From assembly GCA_027625915.1 (NCBI GenBank), contig JANTQA010000012.1, positions 6,036,501-6,100,500 of the forward strand: 64,000 bases of DNA. Direction: 5' to 3'. Every line of letters starts with the position of its first letter. Within the stretch, counting starts at the first letter, position 1. A program made the translations under genes and the position numbers. Of this stretch, positions 21,053 through 32,100 are shown piece after piece. The stretch is from Anaeramoeba flamelloides (lineage: Eukaryota; Metamonada; Anaeramoebidae). Under the pieces are notes generated by a model. The model was not told the origin of the DNA and did no database searches. It was given only the letters and a program-made list of their open reading frames with translations.

Positions 21053-24000
21053 ATATATATATATATTGATATCCTCTATAAAAGAAAATTAATATTTATT
21101 AAAATAAAATTAAAATAATTTAAATATTCTTATAAACTAAAAAATTTTCCACTCAACAAAAAAAAAAAAAATAAAAATAAAAAATTAGATGGCAGATATT
21201 TATAAACAATGGTTACCCTCTGATATTGCATCATTCCACCATTGTGGTTGGTATAGCAATTCAATTATTCCAGGTTTAAGATTTTTAATAATGAATACAA
21301 TGATTTGCGATCCAGCTGATATCTTAATTCTTCATGAATCAGAGGAAATGACAGAACAATGCAAATGGTTAGATTCTGAAATTCAAAAAGCTAAAGACAA
21401 CGGAGAAAAAGTTTATCTTTTTGGACATGTACCCATTGGGCAATCAACTCAAAGAATATACCCACCTCTTTGCTGGACAAACTCAAGTCTTAAAATTGCT
21501 CAGTTAATGGAAAAATATCCTGATGTAACTTTATTTTTTTTACTCTATTCTTAATTTTTTTTTTTTTTTTTCTTCAAATCAAATCAAATCAAATCAAATC
21601 CAAGCAAAGAATATTTAACAAAAAATTGTGATTTCTGTTGACACTCTTTTTTAATCTTCAGAAAGCCACCTACATTCTTTTCTTCATGTGATTTTTAGGT
21701 ATATTTTTAGATCAAAAATATTTCGAATGGTTTCTATCCAAAAATCTTATTAAAAAAAAAAGATACTAAAAATAATTTTTTATTTCTCAAAGTTTTTAAT
21801 ACCATAACATATAAAACCCTTTCAAATACAACAACATTTTGAAAAATTTTATTAGTATCTTATCATAAATTATTGAAGATCGGTACCGATAAAATGAAAA
21901 TCGAAGACAACTAATTAAAAAACATTCTTTTGTAGAAATTAAAATAACACAAACAAAAAACCCGAAAAATAAATGAAGTTTAAAATGATTATAATGACTG
22001 TGTTTATTCACTCTTTGAATTAGAAGTGACCGATTTAGTCACTTCTAAATTCTCTCTTTAACAGACAAGGTGTTTTTTTTTTAACAACAAATCTTTAACA
22101 ACAAATCCAAAAGAACTCAAATTTTTATATTTTAAGGGATTAACCTCACCTTATATTCTTCTATAATTAAAATATATTGTAATTGGGAGTAAATGGTATT
22201 AGTAACATATAGTTTAAATGGCACTCAAAAAAAAATCGATTATAAATATTATTGAACAATAAATTATTAGATTTTTTTACTATGGTTGACAATTAAAAAT
22301 TTGCTGTTTTTGAAATTTTTTTAAATTACTTTTTCCAAATTCAAAAAAAGAAAAACTAAAATAATATTATTCAAATAATTCAAAATTAATATTTATGAAC
22401 CTCCAAAAGTAATTATTTTTTTTAATTTTTTAATTTCAAGATTTTCTCAAGAATTATTTGTATAAAAACCCAATGATTGGTTGCTTGGGTTTCCCTCTTT
22501 CTATGAATTTAGTTGTATTTTCAATATATCCCAATATTTGGAAATAATCTTTAAACATAATCTCTGAGTTAATTATTCAATTTTTAAAAAAATTAGAATT
22601 TTTAAGCCACAAAAATCTATATTTCAATACAAATTTAAGCCAGATATTTTTCAACTTTGGATGTATTTGGATTGATGATTAAACCTTTAAATTTGTCTTG
22701 AAATAGAGATTTTTTTCTCAAAATTCATGAACTTTTTACTAATTCAATGGATCAGTTTTTCATTGATGAGATCAAACAAGATTAGTACTCTTTTAAAACT
22801 CCGATTTTTTGAGAGACATTTGAACCACGAAGAACTAATATAATTTACCTTCAATAACAACTTACTCTAATTTTATGCTTCTACCTGATAGACACTAATC
22901 CCTTAAGTATCCTCATATAAAACTTTTTACAACACTAGAACTTTTAACTCACTTCCTAATTAATCAAATAATGCACATAAAACAATTTTTTTAGGAAAAA
23001 TTCTTGAATAGAGCACACACAATTGTTTTTTAATTTTATATTAGTCCAGGTATCTATTGTTTTGATATCTGCCTGGGTTACACTTAAAATGTTTAATCTA
23101 GATAAAATCCTCTAGGTAAAACCACTGCTTTAAGGAAGTAAGCACATTTTACCATTTTGAAAAATTTTAATTGTGTAAACATTACTGATAAATATTTTTT
23201 GAGTGCTATAAGATATTGAAACTTTGGAAACCAAAATACCATTCGCTACACTATTTGTGAAAAGAAGACGAACCCAAAGTAATTCAGAGTTGAATCTTTC
23301 GATCTTTAATTTTTTAAACCTTTTTTTTTTTTATTAAATTTTTGGGTTAATTAAATTTGGTTTTGGATCAAGAAATGTGTTTATACAAACAGGTGAAATT
23401 AATCAAAGAATAAACCAAAAAATTAGACACGAAAAGGTGTATATTTGAAACAAATATTTTCTTTTAGAAGACCAAACACGAAAGATCACCTTTCCAAATA
23501 TAAATTTGTTGAAATCAAGAATGAAAAAAAAAAAATCGATAAAAGCCTATTTTTGAAGATTTATTTTCTTTATTTTCTTAATTTGAATGAATCCAAACAA
23601 TTTATTACCATTGAATTTCTCGCCCCATTACTATTTATTATTATTTTACAAAACATTTTTTTACAAATTTGCTTTCAGAATTCTATTTTTAAATATTTTT
23701 ATCAAACTATGCCAAAACAAAGAGTACTATTTCAAAAATTAAAATAAAGGGGTTGAATTCTCTGAATCAAAAAACAGTTACAAAACATTCAACCCAAAAT
23801 AAAAGAAAATTTTAGAAAAAAATTACAATCAGATTCAGAATTATTTTGAGTTCTTCTTTTTGATGGGAAAATAAATAATTATCAAATCAAACAAATACAT
23901 CCAATAAATCTTTCTTTCTGAAGAGCAATTTCTTTAAATATCCTATTTTCTCAAACCCAAACTAGAATTAGATGAATTAAATGAAAATAGAATTCAAAAA

Positions 24001-26060
24001 TTCATTTTGTGAAATTTCTTTAGAAATAAAAAGTAATTTGTTTCTCAAACATTTTCTAAACAAAATTATTTCCATAAAGAATTAAAAATAAAACCAAATC
24101 AAGAATAAATAATTGTATCAAATGTTATAGATAAGATCAAGAAATAAATGACTTTGTATTTTTTTTTCAAGCTCAATTTTTTCATTTTTTTTTGATTTCC
24201 ATTTTTTTGTTGGTATGAAAATATCTTATAGTAGGAGATATTCTACTCTAGTCTTTATTAAAACATCAATATATTTGGCTAAAGAAATGATTTGAAGGGT
24301 TCAGCTTCACATAAATGGTGACACTCAAAAAATTAAAAATGAACTTACCCTCTTAAAAAAATGAATTCTGAGTGAATTTGATAATCTTTCGTTTGCATTT
24401 ATACATTTATAAATATCTGGAAAAATTATTCTTCGCTTTTTCGAGATTTTTTTTAATATCTTCACTCTTGTTGAATCATATTTCCAAATATTTTATTCCA
24501 TTTAATATTTTTAATTTTTCTGTTTTGCCACTATTTAGCTTTAGTCCATATTTTAGTAATAATTGTATAAACAAATTTTGAAAATTAGTATTTTTTAACT
24601 CTTTAAAAAAGATAAAAGTTTTCAAAAAAACAAAATTTCAAGAATGAATAAAGTTATTTCCTAAAAAGAAGGGAAAATTTATTTTCAAATTGTTTTATTA
24701 AACTTAATTCTAATATTTCTATTTAAATATCCAAAATTGTTATTCATCATTAAAATTGATTCTTCATAATAATCCAATTTATTTATTTGTAAAGTATTGC
24801 TATAATTTAAAAATACCAAGGTTTCTGATCTCAATTTTATATGATATTTTTTAGGTGTGAAAATCTGTAGTTTATTTTTTACTTTTTGATCGTAAATAAA
24901 AATTGTTTTCAAAAGAGGTTTAATCCCGATAAAAATTTTGAATAGTAGGAAAAAGTTAAAACTAGATTTTATTGTTTCAAAATATTTGTTTGTATTCTGC
25001 ATCGATATTGACATTTTTTTATTGAAATTGGGAATACACCATTTTGTATAAAAAAAGTGTTTTCAAAATTTTTTCATCTTTACAAATTATTTTGATGGAA
25101 AATATTTTGAAATACAAACAATAGCTACTGATTCAATACAGTAGCAAATTTACCAGAATTTTATATTACCTATTTACGAATAGAAATACTTTCAAAAAAA
25201 TATAATATTTTTTGAAATATATCAAAAAATATAAAAATTTTTGGGAAATACTCTATAATTACTATTTTTTTTAAAAGAGAATAGTAAACTAAAAAAAAAT
25301 ATTTGAGAAAATTAAATAATAAATTCAAAAAAAAAAAAATCGCACATTTTGAAATTGAAAAAACCTTTTATATAACTAAGATGAAAGATTTATAATACTT
25401 TTATTCTTGGAGCATAGCTATAATAAAAATAGACTACAGTATTAACATTATAAATATGTTTTTTATAATTTTTTTGGCAATTCTTATTAGTATTATTATT
25501 GTTGATAAAAATACTCAAACAATTTAATTTAAAATTTTCAAATAATTAATAAAAAACCACAATAGACTATTGTATCGATGTTCAGTGGACATACACATTT
25601 TTCTGAATTTCGAGTCGTTTATGATACTAAAACATCTAAAATCCCTGTGGGTATGAATTTAATTTCACCCTCATTCGTGCCCGAAGCATCTCGATATTCT
25701 GGATTTAGAATATATGATTATAATACTCAAAGTTTTGAAATCACCAATATTCACCAATGGTATTCAAACCCTTATAGTGTTGGCGATGACCAAATCCCTG
25801 TTTGGGAAAAGCATTTCGATTTCCTTTCAGATTATAAAGATTATGGCGTTGAAAAAGTAAACCCATCAGAACTTGATAAAATTGCAAAGCAAATAACAAC
25901 AAATGAAGATCTATTTAAATTATATTATCAAAGATACGCACCAAAATGGAATGTAGATTCAGTGACAGAGGCCAAAAAAAATTTAATTAAATGCTCGTTA
26001 CCGGTAACAAAGAATTCAATATACACAGAATGCTTAAATAAACTTAACTCAGAAAAATAA
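16449..26060 (+). CDS. Acid-sphingomyelinase-like phosphodiesterase (secreted metallophosphatase)
   Basis: Four exons: 16449-16555, 16650-17025, 21189-21524 and 25566-26060; 1314 nt, 437 aa, all junctions GT-AG and in phase. Residues 1-19 are a signal peptide (hydrophobic run LLIFSVIFLIF), so the product enters the secretory or lysosomal route. The calcineurin-type metallophosphatase motifs are all present: DAHLD (30-34), GD (100-101), GNHD (139-142), FGH (His241) and GHTH (281-284), which bind two metal ions. The Cys-rich stretch before AGKWGSSKCNTPF, and GLRFLIMNT, EQCKWLDSEIQKA and KVYLFGHVP, match the acid sphingomyelinase/SMPDL3 family, which cleaves phosphodiester head groups of sphingomyelin or nucleotides. 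The His usually found a few residues after GD is Met or another residue here, so the substrate is uncertain. No saposin domain is seen, unlike true acid sphingomyelinase. Introns are 94, 4163 and 4041 bp; the long ones are filled with repeats. Confidence 0.9.
17330..17790 (+). repeat. Dispersed repeat family D, copy 2
   Basis: Direct diverged copy of 15530-15980, lying either side of exons 1 and 2 of the phosphodiesterase gene. Shared blocks include CTATAATCCTTGTTTCAAAA and AGGGCTTATTGACGGTTCCT. Confidence 0.75.
18076..18324. mobile_element. Near-perfect snapback (inverted repeat) element
   Basis: Arms 18076 to about 18154 and about 18244-18324 are inverted copies with one mismatch over the outer 60-odd bases (GAAGTGAA, T8, GTTTTCTCATAACTAGAG, T7, AACGAAGGTACAAAG) and then drift. 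The loop is about 90 bp. Such identity among heavily decayed neighbours points to recent origin or arm-to-arm conversion. A related sequence, AAAAAATCTCGTGACTTTTA, just upstream (about 18006) also occurs in the MITE at 19575. Confidence 0.8.
19575..19736. mobile_element. MITE of 162 bp with long terminal inverted repeats
   Basis: The left end, ACTACAAAAAATCTCATGAC, is the reverse complement of the right end apart from one change, and the pairing goes on for over 30 bp. The flanks (TTTTTTGATCCAAATTG before, AATATTTCCAAGAT after) are continuous at 47885-47920, where no insert is present. That paralogous empty site defines the insertion. The target duplication cannot be fixed and may be 3-4 bp. 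Confidence 0.8.
20993..21065. repeat. (CA)n-(TA)n microsatellite
   Basis: About 54 bp of AC dinucleotides are followed by a short TA run. It sits just upstream of the acceptor of exon 3 of the phosphodiesterase gene. Confidence 0.95.
22000..22110 (+). repeat. LINE-tail-like dispersed repeat, copy 2
   Basis: CACTCTTTGAATTAGAAG and TAAATTCTCTCTTTAACAGA match the copy at 9270-9440. ACAACAAATCC is repeated at the end. No RT remnant lies directly upstream here. Confidence 0.5.
22150..22480 (+). repeat. Dispersed repeat F, partner at 62880-63230
   Basis: ATATATTGTAATTGGGAGTA, the following AAATGGTATTAGTAA, CAATAAATTATT, and a late AAAAACCCAATGATTGG block recur in order at 62880-63230. Element type unknown. 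Confidence 0.5.
23470..24365. repeat. ~1-kb dispersed repeat, inverted partner at 13150-14190
   Basis: Diverged reverse complement of 13150-14190 over nearly its whole length. The best block is TTTCTCGCCCCATTACTATT. It lies in intron 3 of the phosphodiesterase gene. Confidence 0.7.
24680..25260 (+). repeat. Dispersed repeat family A, copy
   Basis: Shares TTAAACTTAAT-C-TA, CTATTTAAATATCC-AAATT-TTATT, TTTTGAAATACAAACAATA and TTTTATATTACC-ATTTACGAATAG blocks with 10480-10960, and in part with 1020-1560. Confidence 0.5.
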
Positions 26061-26299
26061 TTTATTTTATATTTTTTTATTCATTAATTTCTCAAAAATC
26101 AAAATCAAATATATTTTAAGAAAAAGTTTTATCTTCTCGTACTAAATAATAAAGTTACTTTATTCTAAAGAGAATCCTTTTTTTTTTAAATTTTTTTTTG
26201 TTTGAAATTACAATTTTTGAAAGAAGGTGATATTTTTTTTATAACAACTAATACTGACAAAACTAAACCTTTTTCCCCCCCAAAGGTTTCCAGTTGTTA

Positions 26300-26640
26300 T
26301 AAGGTGAATTAAATATATTTAAAGAGTTTGGATCGATATTAAAAGAAAAAATTTATTTTGGAAAATTTCAAAAATAGAAATTATTTTTTCACTTTTTTCC
26401 TTTTTTTTTTGTTTAATTTGATATTGTAATCGTATTGTAAATTCTTTCTATTGCAAGATATTTTGTAACTAAGTAAAGGTGTGTTATTCCAATGATATTG
26501 AAAAAGTAAAAATGATTCTAGAAAAAATCATATTTATTTCTACTGGGATTAGCTTGGATTTTAAATTGAAGATCAAAATGAACATTTTTTTTTCTCTATA
26601 GTGTGCGCCAAGAATTTTTTTTTTTCAATTTTAAAGGAAA
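26300..26640 (+). repeat. Dispersed repeat family E, copy 2
   Basis: Shares with 59130-59430 the order: GTTTGGATCGATATT-like start, TTTATTTTGGAAAATTTC, GTGTTATTCCAATGATATTG, and GAAGATCAAAATGAACATT. The inverted copy at 41400-41690 carries the same blocks. Confidence 0.65.
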
Positions 26641-26988
26641 TCTATTTTTTTTTTTTTTTTAGATTTACTCTGGGCTGGTATTAATGTTCTAAGATGTGTT
26701 AGAATTCTGATTATTTCTTATTTGTTCTTCAAAGGTTAATTATAAAAAATAGTTTGTATTTGAAAATTTTGTTTGGGAACTTTGATAGAAAAAAAGTTTA
26801 TTTGACAATCAAAAATGTCAACTAAAATTAAAAAAAAAGTGAAATAATTAAAGCTGTTTGAAGTGTTACATATGTTCAAATTGCATTAAAGTTGGAAATA
26901 ATTTTGATTTTTTCATTTTTTGTTTTTATTTTATTATTATTTAGTTTTATGTATTCATTTCCTTTTTTCCCCATTACCAAAAATATTA

Positions 26989-27184
26989 CAGTCAGTTCCA
27001 TTTTTAAGGCACAATCTTTCAACGAAATTTAAGGCACAATTAAAATCTCAAATTAAGGCACAACATTCAAATTCAAGTAAAATAAATTGTAAAAAATAAA
27101 ATTACAAATTTTGAGCCTTAATTTGGGATTTTTTTGTACCTTAAATTTCATTGAAAGTTTGTATCTTAAAACTGGAACTGACTG
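26989..27184. mobile_element. TA-flanked MITE, copy 1 (Tc1/mariner-like)
   Basis: A 196-bp element starts CAGTCAGTTCCA and ends TGGAACTGACTG, with TA on both sides. The inverted ends continue: TTTTAAGGCACAA, AACGAAATTTAAGGCACAA and their partners. A TA target site with CAGT ends is typical of Tc1/mariner-type non-autonomous elements. A second copy is at 31438-31637. There is no coding capacity. Confidence 0.85.
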
Positions 27185-28189
27185 TATCTCGGATCAGGAA
27201 TTTTCTTCTTATAAAGTTAAATTTAGGAGGATTTGTATAATTTTTTAAGAAAAACTCAAATAAATTGAATTGATTGTTTCAAAACATTTGATCGATCAAA
27301 ACTTGTTGGCTGAATTTCTTCAAATTTTCCGATAATTTTTTTTTGTTATTTTAACTCCAAACTTTTGGAAATAGTTTTTTTAGCTTCTGATTACTAATTA
27401 TTTGTTTTTCTACTTGTAAATTATATATAAGTGTGTATATTTCAATTTTATAGCGTTTTTAATTCGAAATGATAATTTATTTTAAAAAGAAATTGTTTTT
27501 TTTCAAAAATTAAATTTTTGTGATTATTTTCGTTTGAATATTCATACAAAAAACTAGTTAATATAAAGTTAATAAAATCAAGAATAATCTTTATATACAT
27601 TTATTTTTTATTTTTTATCAACTTTTAATTCTCTTTTCTATTTTTTGAGAATTTATCTCAAAATCAACCAATCAAGTAATTTTATTAATCCTTTTCATTG
27701 AACAATTCAATTTTTATTTTTTAGTAATTTTTTTTTGATTATTGACAAAAAGAAAATAAAAAAAATACAAAAGAAATATAATTGATAAAAAAATATGAGT
27801 GTGTCCACCAAACAAGAAACTTGGCATATAAATTATTTTTGTAGAATGAATTCAACAAAATCTAAAAAATATAAAAAGTTCTGTCTTGATGATAAAAAGA
27901 AATGAAAAAAAAAAAAAAAAGAAAAGAGAAAAGCAAAGAAAGTTTTTGCAACATCCTTTAAAATATTAATGAGATAATAGAGATAAATTTTAATAACTTA
28001 CACATGGTGCGAATTCAAGCAATTATACAATAAACCTATACGAAAAGAACCCTAAGTTTTTTATTTTTTTGATAAAATAAAATCCAATTATTTATTATTC
28101 AATTATATTCATAATCGATTTTTTCTAGTGTCACTTAAACTTTATATTACTGAAATCATTTACTGTAGTCAAAATAACCTGTGTAAAAA

Positions 28190-28620
28190 AAATAAAATGT
28201 GTGTTTTAAAAATAAAAAGCGTGTTTTTTTGTTATTAAAGACTTATACATTAACCGATCCAAGAGACCAATAATAAACCCTAAAAAAAATATGGTATTGA
28301 TTTCTTAAAGTTCTATTATTTAAAAAGAAATTCTAAAAATCAAGGATCAAATTGTAAAATTTATCTCTAAAAAATTGAGTTAATTTTTTGGGAAAATTTT
28401 ATCATAAAAAAAACAAAAAAATTCAAAAAAATTGAGAATATTATTAAAAATTTTCAACTATTTGTATGAATAATTTAAATTTTACTGAAAATAACCAGAC
28501 CTTTACTTTCAAAATTGATTTGAATTTAGGTATACTATTAGTTAGTAGATTGGATGTTGCCTTGGTACAAGATGAAAAAAAAGCACGGATAATATTTTGA
28601 AACACGGATTATTGTATTTG
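28190..28620 (-). repeat. Dispersed repeat family D, inverted copy
   Basis: Reverse complement of 17330-17790: AAAATAAAAAGCGTGTTTTT, AAGAGACCAATAATAAACCC, TTTCTTAAAGTTCTATTATT and AAGGATCAAATTGTAAAATT correspond to its blocks in reverse order. Confidence 0.7.
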
Positions 28621-29157
28621 TTCAGGCTTTATTTTGATCATTGTTCTTTCAATTACAACACAATTTAATTCTTGTTAAATTTAGGGTAAGGGATATCTCT
28701 TAAAATATAAAATCTTATTGTAATTACTGATAAATTCAAATAAATATTGAAAATTTTCACTTCACTTTCCATTTTAACTAATTTTTTTACAAAAGCTGAA
28801 AAGATAGCGTTTTATTCTTATAAATGTTAAAAAAACTTTGTTAAGTTAGTTGTGTTTTCAAAAGGTTCTTTCTCTTGGGTTGTTTTAAAAGTTGAGATAT
28901 GAGATTACAAAATGGGAAATTGAAGTACATGTATTATCAAAGAGATTTGAATTTATCAGTATTAATGCCCAATGCCAAATTTTGTAAATTTAATAGTTTT
29001 GGTTTGAGTATTGAATGACTGAACAGTGGTTGTTCTTTCAAAATTTCCAACTAAAACCAAAAACTCTGGCAATTAAATCGAAAAGTGAAAAGGAGAACCT
29101 TTCTATTTTATTTTCTTTCTTTTTTAATTTAAGAACTTATTAAATTCTTAATTCGAT

Positions 29158-32100
29158 ATGTCAAGACCATTAACTTTGAAGCTTTTATTGATAGGAGACG
29201 GAGAAGTTGGGAAATCTTCTATTCTTTGCAGGTTTCTTTTTTTTTTTAATAGTCTTTCATTGCCTTTGTTTAATCCAAAGCCGTTTTTTTGAAAACACAA
29301 CATAATAACAACTATAATTAGGTATTGTGATCGAAAATTTTATGAAAGACTTGCCGCAACAGTGGGCATCGAATATAAACTGTCTTCAACAACAATCCAA
29401 GGAAAAAGAACCAAGCTTCAAATAGTAATAATTTAAAACCCCTAACCAAAATTTGCTTCAATTTTTATAATTGTTTTTTTTTTATTTTTTAATTTCTTTT
29501 TTTTTTACTTTTACCTTGATCAATTAGTGGGACACAGCAGGTAAGGAGATCCATATATTTTTCAGAACTGGTTTTTCTTCAAATGATCATTACTTGTCCA
29601 TAATCATTTAACGAAATCTTTAATTCTTTTTTCACTTTTGCTTTTATTAATTTACGATGTTTGGGAATAAACTTTGTAATAGGACAAGAAAGATTCAGGT
29701 TTGTATTTTTCTTTTTTTTATTTGTTCAAGCGTTTTTTTACTCCAAATCTTATTTTGTAAAAACATTTGCGAAATGATTTCCTTTTTTAAGGTATCAGTC
29801 CTCAACAACAACTAGTCAAAATTTGAAAATATTTTATTGGTGATATTCTCTACTTTCGAATTTTGGAGATGTGAAGTGTCAAAAAATTCTGATGGGATAA
29901 GAAACCCAAAAAAGAAAATTAATTTTTGTTCGATCAAAGATTTTTTTTCCCTTTTTTTGAAAAAGAAAACTATTAAATTCATTTTTTTTCAAACTTTATA
30001 TAAATTTTTTACCCTGATGTTTACCATTTTCATCATTATCACAACATAATGTCAAGTCTTTGTTGCCAGGAATATTAATATAAAGAATTTTATTTTCTTT
30101 TTTGAGATACTATTATTTGAACAGTAAATGGGATAAAATTTCATCTGATTATCTTTTTTTTCTATTTGAAAATGAACTTTCATCTGGGATTCTAAGTTCA
30201 CCCAAAATAGACACGATCTAAAAAAAGCACCCAACTTAAGTAAGTGTGTATCACACCAATTACAATCAAACTTCTTTGAAATTTAAGAGCAAAAAAAGCA
30301 AAATAGGGAAATGAAAGTGAAAATGAATTCCTCTTTATTATTCAAACACCAGTAATTCTTTTGGTTAAACAAAAATTATTGATTAATTCAACATATTAAA
30401 AAATAATTGTATTCTTTTAAGAAGGATAGTTTTAAGCATTAAAATTTACAAACAATTTACAAATTTTTGCAAATAAAATGTGTTTTTGTTCAAAGATTAA
30501 ATATTGATTTTTCCAAATTTAATATTCTTAAAGATATTCAAGAGGCAAGTATTTTTATCCTCAAAATTCAATATCAATTTTTTTATTCCAAAAGGATTTA
30601 AATTGTTATAATAATTTTGTGAATTAGACCAAATAATTAATTTTTCAAAATTGAATTATTTTATATTTTTTTTTCATTTTTTGAAAACCCTGAAAACAAC
30701 CTTTTTCAAACTTTAGACAATAAAAAATGTTTTTTACTTATTATATCTAAATTTCCTTGATAAATTCTTTTAAAATTAGATTCAATTTAGAATTATTAAA
30801 TCACCAGTACTTCAATTAGTTCTATTTATTGAGATTTGAATTGGAATATTAATCAAAGAAAAAGAAATCAAATAAAATTTTTTTTTTCTTTCTCAATATC
30901 AATACTTTCCAACATAAAACTAAAAATATTTTACACAATTTTCAAGAATTAACAACATTGATAATAATAATAAAATTTACTTTTTTTGAGTTTTATATCT
31001 TGGAAATATTTAAATTTTGGAATTCGAAAAATTAGACTCAAATTAATTAAAATTGTATAAATGGGGTTAACTCATCCATTTCAAAAATCACAACCCAAAT
31101 TACAAAAAAAAATTTTTTTTTAGGATGGAAACAAGATTCAAATTTATTTTTAAAAAACACGAACCCCTTAAGGCTTATTTTCATTCTTTTTTTACCAAAA
31201 TGCTTGAAAAAATTAAGGGTATAGGACCACCATGAATTCTCTTCAGATATAAAGATTGTATTACTCTCTAAAAACGTTCAGATGGAATTATACTTTTTTT
31301 TAGTTGAAAAAATTAAATAGAAATGCTCTTGATAATAATTTACAAGATTTTAATTCCATAAAATTTTGTTTTTCCAAATTAAATTTCATAGGATCTCAAT
31401 GACAAAAATTCAATGAAAAATAATTGAAAAATTATTATAGTCAATTCCACTTTTTAAAGCACAAACTTTCAATGAAATTTAAGGCACAAAAAAAACTCAA
31501 ATTAAGGTACATTTTTTGGAATTTTTTTTTTTCACAAATTGTTTTATAAGAATCTAAAATTTGTGTTTTTAATTTGGATATTTTTTTGTGCCTTAATTTC
31601 CCTTGAAAGTTTGTGCTTTAAAAAGTGGAATTTACTGTAATAAAAGCCAAAAAAAATAAGTATTAGTTGTTTCCTATAAATTTTTAAATAAATTGTTTTC
31701 CCAATGGAAATTTGATCCGAATATATTTTTGCTCAGGAAAAGGGAAATTTGAAAATTTTTGATAAGAAGGAGTAAAAATACCAAAAATATCCTTCTTATT
31801 TAATTCCCAACAAATTTGCTTTTGTGTTACTGGATCATTTGAAAATTAGTTAAAGAGATCTTTGGAATTTTCTTTTTCGGAAAAAATACAAAAAATAAAG
31901 AATATTTTTTGAAGCAACAAAATTAAAAAAAGAAAAAAGAAAAAAGAACTCAAAGAAAAAAAAAACCAATTTGAAAATTTTGTTAATTTCAAAAGAGAGA
32001 TCATTGAAAGATTTTAATTATTTAAAAAGTAATGAACATCTTCTCGATGAGTTTAAAAGTTCTTTTTGCACTTATTTTATAATTTTCATTTCAAAATATA

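Larger units (their letters stand above)
17026..21188 (+). other. Intron 2 of the phosphodiesterase gene (4.2 kb)
   Basis: The donor is ACT|GTAAAT and the acceptor AAAATTAG|ATG. It contains repeat family D (17330-17790), a near-perfect snapback (18076-18324), a MITE (19575-19736) and a CA/TA microsatellite (20993-21065) about 120 bp before the acceptor. No extra exon is needed: protein similarity runs straight across the junction. Confidence 0.65.
21525..25565 (+). other. Intron 3 of the phosphodiesterase gene (4.0 kb)
   Basis: The donor is GAT|GTAACT and the acceptor CACAATAG|ACT. It contains a short TCAAA tandem run (about 21576-21600), LINE-tail-like repeat (22000-22110), repeat F (22150-22480), the 1-kb repeat 23470-24365 and family A (24680-25260). 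No coding exon is seen; an open stretch at 23445-23747 is repeat sequence. Confidence 0.6.
26061..29157. other. Spacer between phosphodiesterase and Rab genes
   Basis: Both neighbours are on the plus strand, so it holds the 3' end of one and the promoter of the other. It includes repeat family E (26300-26640), a TA-flanked MITE (26989-27184) and an inverted family D copy (28190-28620). No gene is visible. Confidence 0.55.

Noticed and set aside
23445..23747. 100-codon plus-strand frame
   Set aside because: It lies in the 1-kb repeat whose other copy (13150-14190) is not open, and it has no recognisable domain.
24685..25014. 109-codon minus-strand frame
   Set aside because: It falls in repeat family A; the other copies have stops throughout, so it is not conserved as protein.
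29788..29822. An exon-like stretch after TTTTTTAAG that continues the Rab frame as Arg-Tyr-Gln-Ser
   Set aside because: The next exon at 33323 restores the conserved RFRAITGNYYR directly, in phase, and this stretch has no Rab likeness or useful donor.
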